This document shows, one piece after another, positions 24,145 through 36,228 of a stretch of DNA of 64,000 nt. The notes below the pieces were generated by a model that made no database searches, was not told the DNA's origin, and worked only from the letters and a program-made list of their open reading frames with translations. The position numbers and the translations under genes are program-made. Each line of letters begins with the position of its first letter. Position 1 is the first letter of the stretch. The DNA comes from Evernia prunastri. Lineage: Eukaryota > Ascomycota > Lecanoromycetes > Lecanorales > Parmeliaceae. The stretch is taken from positions 62,001 through 126,000 of the forward strand of contig NKYR01000095.1 of NCBI GenBank assembly GCA_003184365.1, in the 5' to 3' direction.

Positions 24145-25176
24145 AGCTAACTCGCTTGACCAGGCTTGCCTATCTCTGGTGGAGCTCAATGCTCTTTCCA
24201 GGGATTGAGATCAGGACGAGGGCGCAGGGAAAGAGCCGAAAAAGCAAGGTTGAATAGCAAGAAATCCCGGACTTGAAAGAATGAAGGTCCCTTTGCGACT
24301 TGCCCGCTCGTCACGTCAAATGTAGATTGGCCTGATGTGCAATGATCGCAAGCTGGCTCGTTCTCATAATATCACACACAACATGATCTTGAAGTTCCAA
24401 GAAGCTTTGCACTACTATGGATCATTATACCAATTTATGGAATCTTGGAGCCTGATGGAGTAGGCATCAACGCTGCGCGATCGAAAACTCGTCGCTACAG
24501 TTTAGCTGTGGGCTAGTGAGGCCGAGGTTGAGTGCGAGGCAGGCTTTTTCAGCCGAGATTACCTACCCGAGCGAGTTATGTAGCCTATTTGCGCAGAGGC
24601 CATCATCCTGGAAATAGTATAGATCCCATCTCTCCATCTTCTCATCTCGAAAAGAGTATAATTATGATGATGACAAGTATAGGCCCACGAATTCAATTCG
24701 TGAAATGATTTTGGAGCCGCGCACCCCGAGGAAAAGAGTTCGGGGTCCCTTTAGGGTGGATAATCTTCGATCGGACAACCACTCAATCAATAGTAGATCA
24801 AACTTGATAATTCATACATTGTTAGAATGCGCGAATCTAGCTTTCGTTATCTACGAAAATTTAAAGAAATTATATTGATAGGGAATAGATTTATTGAAGT
24901 TGCAAGAAAAAATCACCTGTTTTCTGATGAGGGAGCTGCGGGAGGACTAAATTGCTAAATCAGCACATCTGTCAATCAAGAGTGATATCCTACGCGATGA
25001 TTCAATACTGTCTATCATCACCGCTAACATATCGCAGATGAGATTCTGCAAAAAGAGGAACAGAAGTATTAAGTAAAGGACAGTCAGCGGTAACTCTACC
25101 ACACAATCGACCTTACACACCCCAATCTCCTACCATATACTCCACCATAAATTGACCGTACCCCACTACCACCCCG
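24145..25176. other. Intergenic, AT-rich in part
   Basis: No gene seen. 24780-24910 is notably AT-rich, compatible with a decayed insertion, but no terminal repeats were found by eye. Confidence 0.5.
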
Positions 25177-26853
25177 TCACTCAATCCTCATCGTTCCCCC
25201 TTCATACCTCAGCAGCCTCCCCACCATGTCTTCCCCTGCCTCAGGTCCGACTTTATACTTCAATGCCCCTGACGCGATTGACGTGACCCAGCCTTTCCGT
25301 GCCGTCGAGCGCCGCATCGCAGACAAAGCGATTACGAGTCGAGCGAGGAGAGCTTCGGGTTTGCTCTGGTCGTCTATATCGATGGTGACGGCAGAGGGGG
25401 CACCGGAGGTGGCGCGATTGCTGTCGGTTGTGGGGATGGCGGAGGGACTGTAGGTTTGGGCGAGAGATTGGAAGGTCGGGGAGGAGAGGAGGGCGGGGTA
25501 GAGGTCGAATTTGGTACTGTCATTGTTTTTGAAACTAGGGTTCTGGGTGCTGGTCGCCTTCTCGACGTCAAGGGTTTGGTTGCTCGAGTGGAACTGAGTT
25601 GGTTGTGTAATTGTATTTGATTCCAGACGTCGAGAACTTTCCAGTGCAAGTTCGTGTGCGCCACCGCTTAGCCCGTCAAGCAGTTCTTGATGTTCTGAAG
25701 AGTTCCAAGTCGATGTCAATGCAAATATGATGTTTGCGACAAGGGTGGTCTGGCTGGGAAAGATAGTTGAAATACGGAACTGAAGCGTTTCAGCGGGCGT
25801 TTGATGAAGCTCTTCAGTCATCTCGAATTGGAGTAACAATAGAGACTGTGGGATAGGCATTTCTTCGTACGGGGTTTGGTGAGAAATCTCTTCGAAGTAG
25901 AGCGTCCAGATGATGGCATACTGAATTTTGCGAAGAGTGCTGAACTTCACAGGGTCTAGAACGATATCTTTGCAGTCGCATATCTGCAAATTCGGTGTTC
26001 TGGGTGTCTCATCTACTACGGAGACGAAATGGAGTATCTCCTGTCTGCCGTCGCATACAATTATCATATGGAGAAATTGCGCTAGAGATTGGCGGACGGA
26101 CCAAGACGAGCATTGCTCTGTAAGTTCAAGATATGGCACTCCCTCATGCCATCGAGTTTCAATCAAGCGTTGTCCCGTTTCAGAAAGAAGAGCTGTGGAA
26201 TGCAAATTCTGCTCGTTAACTGCGTCTTTACCTCGACCTAAGCCATGAAAAATGGGATCAGTTGCGTTTACCCCTAACCCCAAGGCAAGATATACAAAAG
26301 ACCTCAAGCTACAATTGATAGCAACTGGGTCTACATCCAAGGTTGAATCCACAATAATGCGGTGGAATCGTTTCTTGCGTTTGGACTCAAGGCCGACAGC
26401 TTGAATAAGCCTCATCCATGAAGTGCCAAGAGCTTGGCGCTCGACATGCAGTAGAGACTGGATGTCGATCTGAGCACGACCACGTCTGAGATTGATAAGA
26501 AAGTCCTCGAATTCGAATTCGGGTTCTTTGAATGAGCAGAGGACTGTTCCCGCAACAGGATTCGGATGAAGATTGAAAAATGATCTTGCAGCTGGTGGAA
26601 GAGAGCGAAGCAGACGGTATCGAACAAGCAAGCATTGGATAGCATTGTAGAGGATGGGAATGACTGGAGAAGAGCACACCGGTCAGATAATCTCCACCAT
26701 ATCAAAAAGAGTCAGTGCATGGAAAGTACCCCCAAGGACCGTCAGTGGAACACCGATGTAAGTTATCTATCGAGTCCGATTAGCCATGGTCTGAATTGCC
26801 GAGGTTGCCTAGGGCTGTCTAAGTGGACGAACAATATCAGTAGCGTTTGCCAT
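25177..26853 (-). CDS. Membrane-anchored fungal protein of unknown function
   Basis: 514 residues from three exons: 26853-26833, 26766-26730 and 26663-25177, with two 66-bp introns. The tiny first exons were placed because they complete a hydrophobic N-terminal segment (about residues 8-28: ITYIGVPLTVLG, then VIPILYNAI) followed by basic RYRLLR, the layout of a signal-anchored protein. If they are ignored, the coding frame begins inside the hydrophobic segment. The remainder is soluble, with an Asn/Ser/Thr-rich region at about 370-450. I do not recognise a catalytic domain. The gene is divergent from the NLR gene that starts 540 bp away, so the two could share control. Confidence 0.75.
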
Positions 26854-27392
26854 GCAGCTAAAAGGGCCACTGTATTGCTGAAGACCTCGATATGTTGCTC
26901 GCTCGGTCCGTTTTTGATATTACTACAGCGCTTTTTCTACAAACTAGGCAGGAAAATGGACGAGGACAAAGTGTGCTTGGTTGTAAGACACAGAAGAGGA
27001 ACCCAGAGTCGCGAAATTTGGAGAGAGCTGCTGCGAGAAGAGCAACAGCTAAGATGTGCAGTCCCGTACCTAGGGGCTAGTAACGGGATTGGTTGATCGT
27101 ATGGTCAAATTTTTGAAATGTGGGTTTGCAAATATAGTACATGGAGTACTGTACGGAGGAAAATACAAAGACAACCCCTTTGCGCCAAGGACCGCTAGAG
27201 TATGCGTTCTCTATTCGTGCGCGTAAAGCGGTCGCTTCTACGGAGGGTTTTCGGGCTTGGCAGTATGTTGTATGCATGTAAGCCCGCAATGCTAACTTCC
27301 AAGTAATTATCTTCGTCGGCTTCGTGGTTTGTGTCATGAAAATTGAGGCAAAGTGTCACTGACCATATCATAGGTGCATTGAGCTCAAGGTT
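26854..27392. promoter_or_regulatory. Shared divergent promoter region
   Basis: 540 bp between the ATG of the membrane-anchored protein (minus) and the ATG of the NLR gene (plus). No clear TATA element. It contains a near-palindromic TACATGGAGTACTGTAC around 27138-27154. Confidence 0.4.
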
Positions 27393-30300
27393 ATGGGCTC
27401 AGCTATAATGAATTTCAGTACCTTGAAAGCTGTCGATCTCTCCATCGGCCTTGCACTTGATTTAGACGAATTTGAACAAGTCTTGGAAATCTTCCCATTT
27501 GTTGACGAGGATGAAAGGCGAAGTACAATTCTGGCATATGAGGACACGTCGCAAAGCTCATTAGACTCGTTCTTACAGGGACTGGGGCAGAATTTTCGCA
27601 AGGAAGGCGTTTTACGCTTTGCGGGCTTGTTCAATCAGCTACGACCTTCGACATCTCAATCCAAGGCTTCAAGACTGGATGGAATCCCGTCAACATTATT
27701 CGGGGTTCTTAAAGCCACATTGATTGCTGGGCATGGCCTGTGTGCCGATCCAGCGATTGTATCTGCAAAGCTCGATCGTCTGAGTCAACGTACCACACCG
27801 ATCATAGGCTATAAGCCCAGTGATATAACAGAAGATGTCGTACAAGGCGTGTTTACCCAGCTAGCATCATGCGTCGTTAGAGATTGCAGCAAGATCTTGA
27901 GATTGAGTGAGTATTCCTCGAGCAAGGGATTCCATGTTTCTCTAATTAGAAAAGGATCGCCATATGAGATTCAAGCTTTCGAACCAGCTGTCGATAGGAT
28001 TGATCGAATCTGCAAGGATCTTGGGAAAGAGACCGAGAAGGCCGAAAGGGCTGCGTGGCAAAAGACGCAAGCAGACGAGCAGAAGCGTGCTGCTGATGAA
28101 GAGAAGGTTCAAAAGGTACAAGCATGGATTGAAGATATGATTGGAGGAGATGCGCCAGAAAAGCATGATGATTATGCTAACAATCGCGTCGCGGGGACAG
28201 GCGCGGCTTTTGTCTGTGAAGTTCAAGAATGGCTGAAAGTAAAAGAGGCCCCAATACTCGTAGCCCATGGATCCCCGGGCGTCGGTAAGACATACTTGGC
28301 CTGCGCCGTGATATCGCAACATTTTGAGAAGCCCTTTGAAGAAATCGATGGTTTGGCCTACACCTACTTCTCATACAATGATCGTGATCGACAAACGCCT
28401 TTTGTCGTGTATGCTGGCATCATCACGCAGCTTCTCAGAGATTCTTCCGAGTTGAGAGAAGATATGTTCCGACTTTTCGTCGAAACTAAAAAGTTTGCGC
28501 GGAAGCACGAATCTCAGATATTCAAGGGGTTGAGACGAGCCGTACTTAGCTTGAAGTCAACTAAGCTTGTTGTTTTTGATGCTCTCGACGAAGCTAGTGA
28601 GAAGACAAGGGCCGAAATATTAAGCTTGTTGAAAAGCGCTCGCTCGGAGTCGGCGAGGATGCTCGTAACGTCGAGAAATGACTTCCAAGAGTCACTTAGC
28701 CATGACCAGGTCCTAAGTTATCATGTGCATGCTGATGCCGATGACATTCGAGCCTTCTCGGAGGACAGACTGAAGAATGAGAATGTTGAACGTATTGTGC
28801 GAGCGCATTGCAGGACTGCTACCGAAGCTCAGCGATTTACATCAAACCTTTTAAAGGAGATTGTGACCAATTCGCACGGATTGTAAGTCTTGTCTAGTCC
28901 GGGACCTTGTCTTACTTCTGACACCATCAAGTTTCCTACATGCTTATTATGCCACCAAAGACGTGTGCGGGCAGGTTAACATGAGTGGCATTCGAAATGC
29001 CGCATCTAAGCGACACCACGATGCAAACAAAATCTACGCAGCCACTCTAGAACGGATTGACGTTCTCGCAGCACCCCAAAAAGGTCTCGCTTATAGGACC
29101 ATAGCTTGGCTTACTTTTGCAAAGAAACCGTTCGAGGAGAAGGAGCTGAAAGAGGCCTCTGCAACTAGCAATGTAAACGGCCAAGTCAATCATGGCGCGC
29201 AAATCGTTATAGAGAACGTTGTAGAGTACTGTCGAGGTTTTGTTGTCACGGCGAAGAGTCGCAAAGTGTCATATTTACGACTTGCTCACCTGACAGCACA
29301 AGAATACCTTTCGCAAGACAGCTTCTTCCAACAGTACCAAACGGACATGTGCCTGACCTGTTTCAACCGTGTCCTATCTTGTCTAATTCCGGACACGATA
29401 GGAATCCAGGAACAGGATGGCCTTGATAGTCAATGGAACAATACTCTTGATGTTATGGATGAAGACACATCAGACTTGTCCGATTACGAAGAGTTTGAAG
29501 ATCTAGAGTCTCCAGACGTAGACGTGCGAGATGAGGAGGAATACAGTGTGGTTGAGGATGACATTGATAGCGACGACGAGGTTAATGAGTCGTTGTCGTC
29601 CTCGCTGTCGGACGGCAACGACTCTCTGACTGTCTTCGAAGACCATCAATCTTGGCAGACTAGTGGAAATATTTGGCCTCAAACAATCCTTCCCTGGATC
29701 GCGAAGAAAACACCGTTCTCGTTATATGCCGGACGCTACGCACTTTCTCACCTGAACGAGTCAATTGTGACCCCTGAAATTGAGAAGACGGTCCTTAAGT
29801 TCATCAAGACAGCAATTTCTCGAAGACGGAAATCAACGTTCTCCAGCAAACTTCAAGATCATCCATACGGCATGAAGATGCTTCACATGGTCTCGTTCGT
29901 AGGCATGTCATCAGCCTTAGAAGGAGTGCTTGGGATGCCAATGATGCATATCGATGATAGGGATGCTTTAGGCCGTACGGCTCTGATGTGGGCCTTTGGC
30001 CTGGGAAAAGGCCCTGTTGCCAAGAAGCTCTTGGATGAGGGAGCCCAGATCCAAGCGTACGATATACGACACCGTTCTACTCTAATGTACGCTTCAGTGA
30101 TCAAAGATGAAACACTTTTGACAGAAGTTTTACAGAAAAGCCCTGACAGCGATATTAGCGCCAACTTTCTGTCTTCTTGTGCCAAAGCCGATAACGTCTT
30201 TCTCTTGAACGAAGCTCTATCCCGTGCGAATGTTGACATCAACCAGATCGACGAAAACGGAAGAACGCCAATACATGAAGCTGTTATCAGTGCTTCTGAA

Positions 30301-33300
30301 GCTGTAGTACAATCATTGATTCAAAATCCGATAAATCTCTCGATCCCTGATTCCGGCGGACGCACACCCCTGATGCATGCCGCCGAAGGCCAGAATAGTG
30401 CTATTGTGAAAGCCTTGATACGTGCTGGTGCAAAGGCAGATTTTCTGAGCCAGAACGGTGAATCCCCTCTGCATATTGCAGCTAAGAACCTCGAAGGAGG
30501 TCCAAGAATACTTCGGCTGCTACTGAGACCTGGTACGAACACCCTAGTCGAAGATAAAAATGGGCTCGTGCCTCTTCAAACACTCCTGCGTATCTGCCCA
30601 GATACATACAGGCCAGAGAAGAATCTACTTGCGTGTGTAAAGCTCCTGTCGGAGAATCCGGACTCTGTTTCCCACAAAAGCCACGACGGTGCAAACGTTT
30701 TACATGATGCTGTACGATGTCCATACATCTCTGTTTTGAGACACCTTATCAGTCGAGCTCCACTCAATGCCATCAACACCCAAACGATTAATGGCCGCAC
30801 CCCCATTTTTAGGGCCGTGAGGGCCCGTAATATACCCGCGTTCGATCTTCTGATTGACTTGCCCGGTATCGACCTGCTAGCAACTCGAGACGACAAGAAA
30901 ACGCTCCTGGATCATGCGGCCTATGTTGATGATATTGATATTGCACGCAAATTGATCGACAAACAGCCACGGCTGATAAAGCTAGCTGAAGAGTATGCTG
31001 TCCCTGCCATACATTGGGCTGTTGAAAGAAACAACCCCTCAATGTTCCAAATGCTCCTGGACGCTGGTAGTGATCCAAGTTCACAGAGACATACCCCCAG
31101 TACACCCTCCCAGGACTTAATATCTTATGCAGCATATTACGGGCGGGTGTGGTGTTTGGAAACATTGCTGAAATTGAAAGCTTGGATGACTCGTGACCAA
31201 TCTGGCCAGCCAGTAGCCCATAGAGATCATCAGGGTAGAACTCTAATTCACGAAGCGGCAGGTAGCGCTTTCCCCACCGCGCTTCAAAAAATCCTAGAGT
31301 CTTTACCTCTAGAAGGATTGTTCCTCGAGGATCGTGATGAATGGGGCCGGACACCACTGCATCATGCTGCCCAATCTAGGAAGGGGTCCCTTATTAGTCT
31401 TCTGCTGGCTGCAGGAAGTGATAAAGACGCTCTAACAAATTTCGGAGATACCGCCCTCGACTTGGCCTTGAAATCTAAGGCAATTGATGTTGTGCGAACC
31501 CTAGTCCTCACAGATGCTCCTGTTAGCCAAGGCTCGGGCCCCAGAATATCAGACATACAATGCTACGAAAAAGAAGACTTTTTCGCTAAGCTTGTCGATA
31601 TCATAGCAGTGCCGATTGGTATACAAAGACAAAATATAGAGACCTATCTTCAACGGTCCGTGAGAGTTGTCAATCGCGTAGGGACTGTACACGACGTCTT
31701 CCACGAATCGAGCCCTGATATACCCTTCTTGGAAATCACCGTTCCGGAAAGGGCTGCTTTGCCCATTGACCAAGTTATCTTTGAGACTGTATCTCATGAT
31801 CAAGGTGAGACATGTGCCCTATATTCTTGGACAAGTATTGATTGCATGCACTCTGGCAGCATGGAGCGGAGACGACCACGTATGGAGAGGCACTTACCAT
31901 CAATCGTACACCTTTTTTGATGCTGCCGTCCAGAACGTTTGGACAAAGACGGGTCACACTGAGCAGCGACAGTGTCCGCGCATCCGTGTTCAAATGAATG
32001 TACACGCCGATTATGATTTCCGGACACATGTCAACGTGTTCGACAGTGCGGGGCCTGATCAAGAGCGCAATGAGTGGACACAAGCTCTACGCCGGGGTGA
32101 TAGAATTCAGCTCTACGCAAAAGCAATGTATCCCGGATGGCAAAACTATGTGCAAAAGGCTCAAATTACTATCCGATATCATGACATTGTCGCAGGCGAA
32201 GGAAGTGGAGATACATCCGTAGAAGAGTTGCCAGCAAGGATTCAGAAACCGAGCACCCTTGAACAAGACCCACGGAAACGCGCTCCTTCCCATCAGCCTA
32301 GAGTGGTGATCTACCACCAATCTGTTCTCGCGGAAAGCGGCATTCCGACTTCTCTCCGACCACTGGTGCGGGAGAAGACTGGCATCATAGCCCTTATACT
32401 TGGCAACTTTCACATTCGTATGATTCACAAAGTAACAGACGTGAAAACACAAGAAATTGGAGACAACGACAGCGTTGCCATATTTTTGAATGAATTTGCG
32501 ATAGAAGATCCGAACATTGAAGATATTTGGGTCGATACTGAGTACCTTCAGACAGCAGGTGTCAAAGTCATTGGTTTGTTGAGCATGTGTGAAGCGAGCA
32601 ATAGGCCGCAAGGCGAGGAAAACGTGTTCGAAAGCTGTGACGACTTGACTTTCGAGCGATCATACAAGGCACTACACGATCTCGTGGTTTTGAGAAATCT
32701 TGATGGCTTCAATCTAGATACCGAAAGGCGTCCAAACGCCGTGGATGCAGAAGAAACGCGGGTGTCGCTCTACGGGGTCAGTCGGCTCATTGACAGACTG
32801 CACACCGATTTTGGACCCAACTTCATCATCGTAATGACAGCGTCCGCAGAAGCACTTTTGAGCTCCGATACAGATCAAGAAAGCACAGGTATCGACTACC
32901 GAACATTAGAAACTCAAAGAGGACACCTCATCAATTGGTACAACCTCCGAATCTTTGGCCGCAGCGAGAGTAACAGTGATCAAAGCAAAGAAACACATCT
33001 GCCCCGCACGTTCAAGGGCAGGCGTGTCGAAGACGGAACTAGTGAAAGACACGATCCAGCCTCCGAAATCGTTCGCGAGCTCAACTCCTACATTCGCCTC
33101 CTCCAACATAGTGCCTATCGAGCTGACAAGCTTCTTCTGGCCGTCTCGACGACTCCGAACTCCTGCGATGAGACGCTAATAGACTATGGCCCATACATAG
33201 ACCCGCTCCGCTTACGCAGCTTACTCGAACTGTTACGCTGGTCATACGGCCCAATTGACTTTGGGGGGTTAGCGGGATGGGAATACTCTCCACCCCGTGG

Positions 33301-33400
33301 ATCGACAAGAGCAGGAGATATAGGGGAAAGTAGATCGCCGTGGCTATGGGCGAAAGAGACAAGAGCGATTCTGGAGAGCGTTTTTGTCGAAGGGGAATGA
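27393..33400 (+). CDS. NLR-type receptor: NACHT, ankyrin array and GH18-like C-terminal domain
   Basis: A 1967-residue protein from three exons, 27393-28882, 28932-31804 and 31860-33400, with introns of 49 and 55 bp; joins read NSHG|FFLHAYY and SHDQ|AWSGDD. Order: an unrecognised N-terminal region (1-220), a charged coiled-coil-like linker, NACHT with Walker A GSPGVGKT (293-300) and Walker B VVFDALDE (393-400), a winged-helix-like region, an acidic spacer (about 670-735), roughly 12-13 ankyrin repeats (840-1380), a beta-rich segment (1455-1560, with YPGW), and a GH18-like barrel (1598-1960). The barrel has VVIYHQS at the first strand, LDGFNLDTE (D1736) where GH18 enzymes have DGxDxDxE, HLINWYN, and GGLAGWEY at the last strand. 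The catalytic Glu is kept and the middle Asp is Asn. STAND receptors signal after ligand-driven oligomerisation; the barrel may be a glycan sensor. A short frame ending at 31920 is only the unspliced reading of the second intron. Confidence 0.88.
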
Positions 33401-34090
33401 AAACCTTACTGTTCTAGCGCTTTCGATTTCGCGAGTCGCGCGCGTCGCGCGGCCCTCCTCCAATGCTCAGATCAGTGCATTCGAGAGCGGTCGATACGTC
33501 TCCTCATACACAGCTGAGCTCGTCTTCGTCCTTTTCCATATCCTAAAATTTTCCAGATATCCCGAGGCATCAGCTTGAACGTGAACCACGACGCATCTCC
33601 TTTCTATTGCCCTTCTCCGTCCCTCCTCGTGCCTTTCCTCCAACTCACGGGCCTGCCAACTCATCACCCTTACTAATCTCGTCCGTTCTCGCACGCGCGG
33701 AAGGATCAATCAAAAGCCGCAGCGTGGCGTTCAAGGGCACCACTTACCTCATTATAGCTTCCTTCATCTCTGGCGAAAAAAGTCAAATGCAAGATCATTT
33801 GAGAAGGATGGTATTGATAATACTTCGAAGTGCCCATTTTCAAGATGCGTTCACATGAACCTCCTTGATACCCACAGACTAAGTTGCATCAAGTAAGCGA
33901 CAACTTACTAGCTACTAGTCAGATCATCTCAGCCCACTGATTCGATTCAAAAGGAAACGACAGTGTCATGAGCCGCATCTTTGCCAGGGAAATGGATCCG
34001 CAACCCGCCCAGTTCCCATCAGCGGAGCCCCGTCGCTGTATTCGATATATGCGGTAATTGTAACCTGGCGCTTGAGGCTTCAATGTGGGA
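33401..34090. other. Intergenic, no supported gene
   Basis: Lies between the 3' ends of two convergent units. Pyrimidine-rich around 33590-33660; nothing else seen. Confidence 0.45.
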
Positions 34091-34860
34091 TCAGCTAAGA
34101 TTTGCTAAACACACGACTTGTATCTTGTACCATCCGCATGGCTGTCCATCGGATGCCTGCGATCGAGGGTTTGGTCAGAAACTAGCTTAGTGATCGACCG
34201 GACTTGAAAATACACATACCGTCTGGCTTTTGAATCCTTGCACAAAGGCTTTCAGAGAGGCGATCTTGGGATTGCCGTGCATATCATGCTTGCAGCGTAT
34301 AACATAGACATTTGCACGAACTACCATGTAAAAGCTGCTGTCCGCCGTTTCATCGAACCCGTGATGTGGGACCTAATAGTAGTCAGATCTTCAGTCGATT
34401 TCGTTGGAGCTGAGTGTGGCTCCCTCTAGGATCCACAATTTGACGCACCTTTAGGACGTCCACTTTGACGATGTCAATCTGTCCATCGGTCTGCCAAGCA
34501 GCAATTGTATCTCTGATGTCGCACGATCTGTCATAAGCATCGCCGGTAAACAAGACCGGAAAGGGTTTGTCTGTACGCTCAAACAACGTGATCGTGGAGG
34601 CTCGGTTGCTTATCTGGTCGTTTAATCTATGATCTACCTTTTACTTCTTCGTTGACGATGCGTTTAGCGTATTCTTGAGACGCAGGCCCACCAACTCGTG
34701 GACTAGGTCTTTGTAGAGCTTCCCGGAAGGACCAAGGCAGCGCTCAACGCTTTGGCCCACCATTTCGTGTAGTCCTCGGTGATCCGGCGGTGAAATGGAT
34801 TCTTCTGCATGAAATTGACACGCCTCTCTAATACTGAAGCTCACTAAGATTATTCGCTTT
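34091..34860 (-). pseudogene. Remnant of a metallo-beta-lactamase-fold hydrolase gene
   Basis: The 3' exons are well formed: one ending at 34449, then 34372-34220 and 34156-34091, with introns of 76 and 63 bp. Together they read VLFTGDAYDRSCDIRDTI, IDIVK, then VPHHGFDETADSSFY, VYVIRCKHDMHGNP and a GQPCGWYKI tail, as expected for the C-terminal half of a ComEC-like MBL-fold protein (metal-binding Asp and HH retained). Upstream, coding-like stretches change frame at least twice (around 34650 and 34700) and an in-frame TAA occurs at 34643-34641, and the N-terminal HxHxDH half was not found. I read this as a truncated, frameshifted relic; indel errors in the assembly are the alternative. Confidence 0.55.
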
Positions 34861-35679
34861 TGATCATTGTTCTTGTCAACGGTTATATATCTCGGAATAT
34901 GACAGGTAGCCCTATCACTCTCAAGGCTTGAAACGACAATAATCTATAGTTACTTCGCCTGGCAATATGTAGTCCTTAGACCACTTCATTAGGTGATTTA
35001 TTCAGCAATGTGTAAGGGAACCTTCATGACCTTCGATAGAGAAGAGCTCTTGATGGCGGTGGCACTCAGGGTTCCAATGCGATGTTCGTGCTAAGTTGAT
35101 GAACTCGACACCTCAACCCTCTGCTATCCTGAGAGCGAGTGGCTGCTTGTGGATGAGCGAGCATTCGCGGCGCTCGGCTGGGAAGCTCGGACAGGATCCC
35201 AAAAAGACTTTTTCACGTTGGAAGTTCCAAAAGCCGAACAAAGCGTTTGCAGAACGGTGTCAGGTAGCGAAGGATAGTTGGTCAGTCGAGAATCTAATGA
35301 AAATTGTTGACTTTGGCTTGCACGCGGTGCATGGTGAGTATTCCGAGCAGAATGCATCCGATGCGGTTGCTTGGAAGATCGTAATTTGCGATTCAACACG
35401 TCTGTGATGGGAGCACAGATAGCTTTGTCCGAACCTGTCACTATAGATCACGTCGATCGAGTTGCCAGAGATTGTCTTCTTTTATGAAACATGGATAGGT
35501 TGATGCTGAATGTCGCGTGAATGGATATATGCATTCAATTCCGAGGACCTCGCCACCCGAATTAATGTGCGAAGGTTTGAGCCCCTGGAATCTTAAGATC
35601 CCAGATTACTGCTGTGCATGGTACGGTCCCTACAAGCATAACATGCGGCAAGGCTGATACCAGACGTATTATAGGTCCC
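34861..35679. other. Intergenic, no supported gene
   Basis: Should contain the missing 5' half of the MBL-fold gene if it were intact, but no HxHxDH-type motif is visible. A protein-like plus-strand stretch near 35118-35280 has no ATG context or family I recognise. Confidence 0.4.
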
Positions 35680-36177
35680 CTACAAAGTCAACCTCTCCGA
35701 CGCCATCATATACCGCCCCTCCCCAGGATCCACCCCACTTCCGTCTCCACCAAAATCGGGAACATCGAACACGTTGATCGACCCGGCATTGTACCGCCCG
35801 TCGGCCGCACACTGGAACCTCATCGGATCAAAAATCCTATGCTCACAGCCGGCTCTGCTCGGCACGCGAGCTCCGTCGGGTAGATAGTACCCTAAGGCGC
35901 AACCGGAGACTTCCTCCCAGATCCATTTCTTGCGCTGTTCATGTCCATAGAAGGCTAAGTCGGCGCAGAATTGTTCGGTAATGAACGCGCATTTGTTGGA
36001 GCTGAGCTCCGTCATGGGCGGATCGGTGAGGAAGTAGCATACAGGAAGCTCAAAGGTGGTATCGTTTAGGTGGACGCTTTGAACAAGAGAAAGGGAGGGA
36101 GGTGCGGTAAGGGCGAAAGGCGTAATAAGTTGCGATGCGAAGACTATGATGGTGAGGAAGATGCTTCTTTTCTGCAT
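35680..36177 (-). CDS. Small secreted cysteine-rich protein, effector candidate
   Basis: 165 residues in one exon. Residues 1-24 form a clear signal peptide (basic start, hydrophobic core, cleavage likely after FALTA). The mature part has six cysteines (47, 63, 71, 93, 111, 123), enough for three disulfides, and a conserved-looking Gly-rich C-terminal part (GRYNAGSINV, GGDGSGVD). Size, secretion signal and cysteine number fit fungal effector candidates or extracellular structural proteins; no enzyme motif is present. A TATA-like box sits 44 bp upstream of the ATG. The flanks are gene-poor. Function inferred only from these general features. Confidence 0.82.
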   Translation of the reverse strand: MQKRSIFLTIIVFASQLITPFALTAPPSLSLVQSVHLNDTTFELPVCYFLTDPPMTELSSNKCAFITEQFCADLAFYGHEQRKKWIWEEVSGCALGYYLPDGARVPSRAGCEHRIFDPMRFQCAADGRYNAGSINVFDVPDFGGDGSGVDPGEGRYMMASERLTL

Positions 36178-36220
36178 ATTGTGTGTTTAACATTATTTCA
36201 CGGTGCTTTTTGTGCCCGCC

Positions 36221-36228
36221 CTATATAC
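36221..36228 (-). promoter_or_regulatory. TATA-like box of the secreted-protein gene
   Basis: CTATATAC lies 44 bp upstream of the ATG at 36177, an unusually tight and clear core promoter compared with other genes here. Confidence 0.5.

Noticed and set aside
35118..35280. Protein-like plus-strand stretch (SEWLLVDERAFAALG...)
   Set aside because: No start codon context, soon interrupted, and no family recognised.
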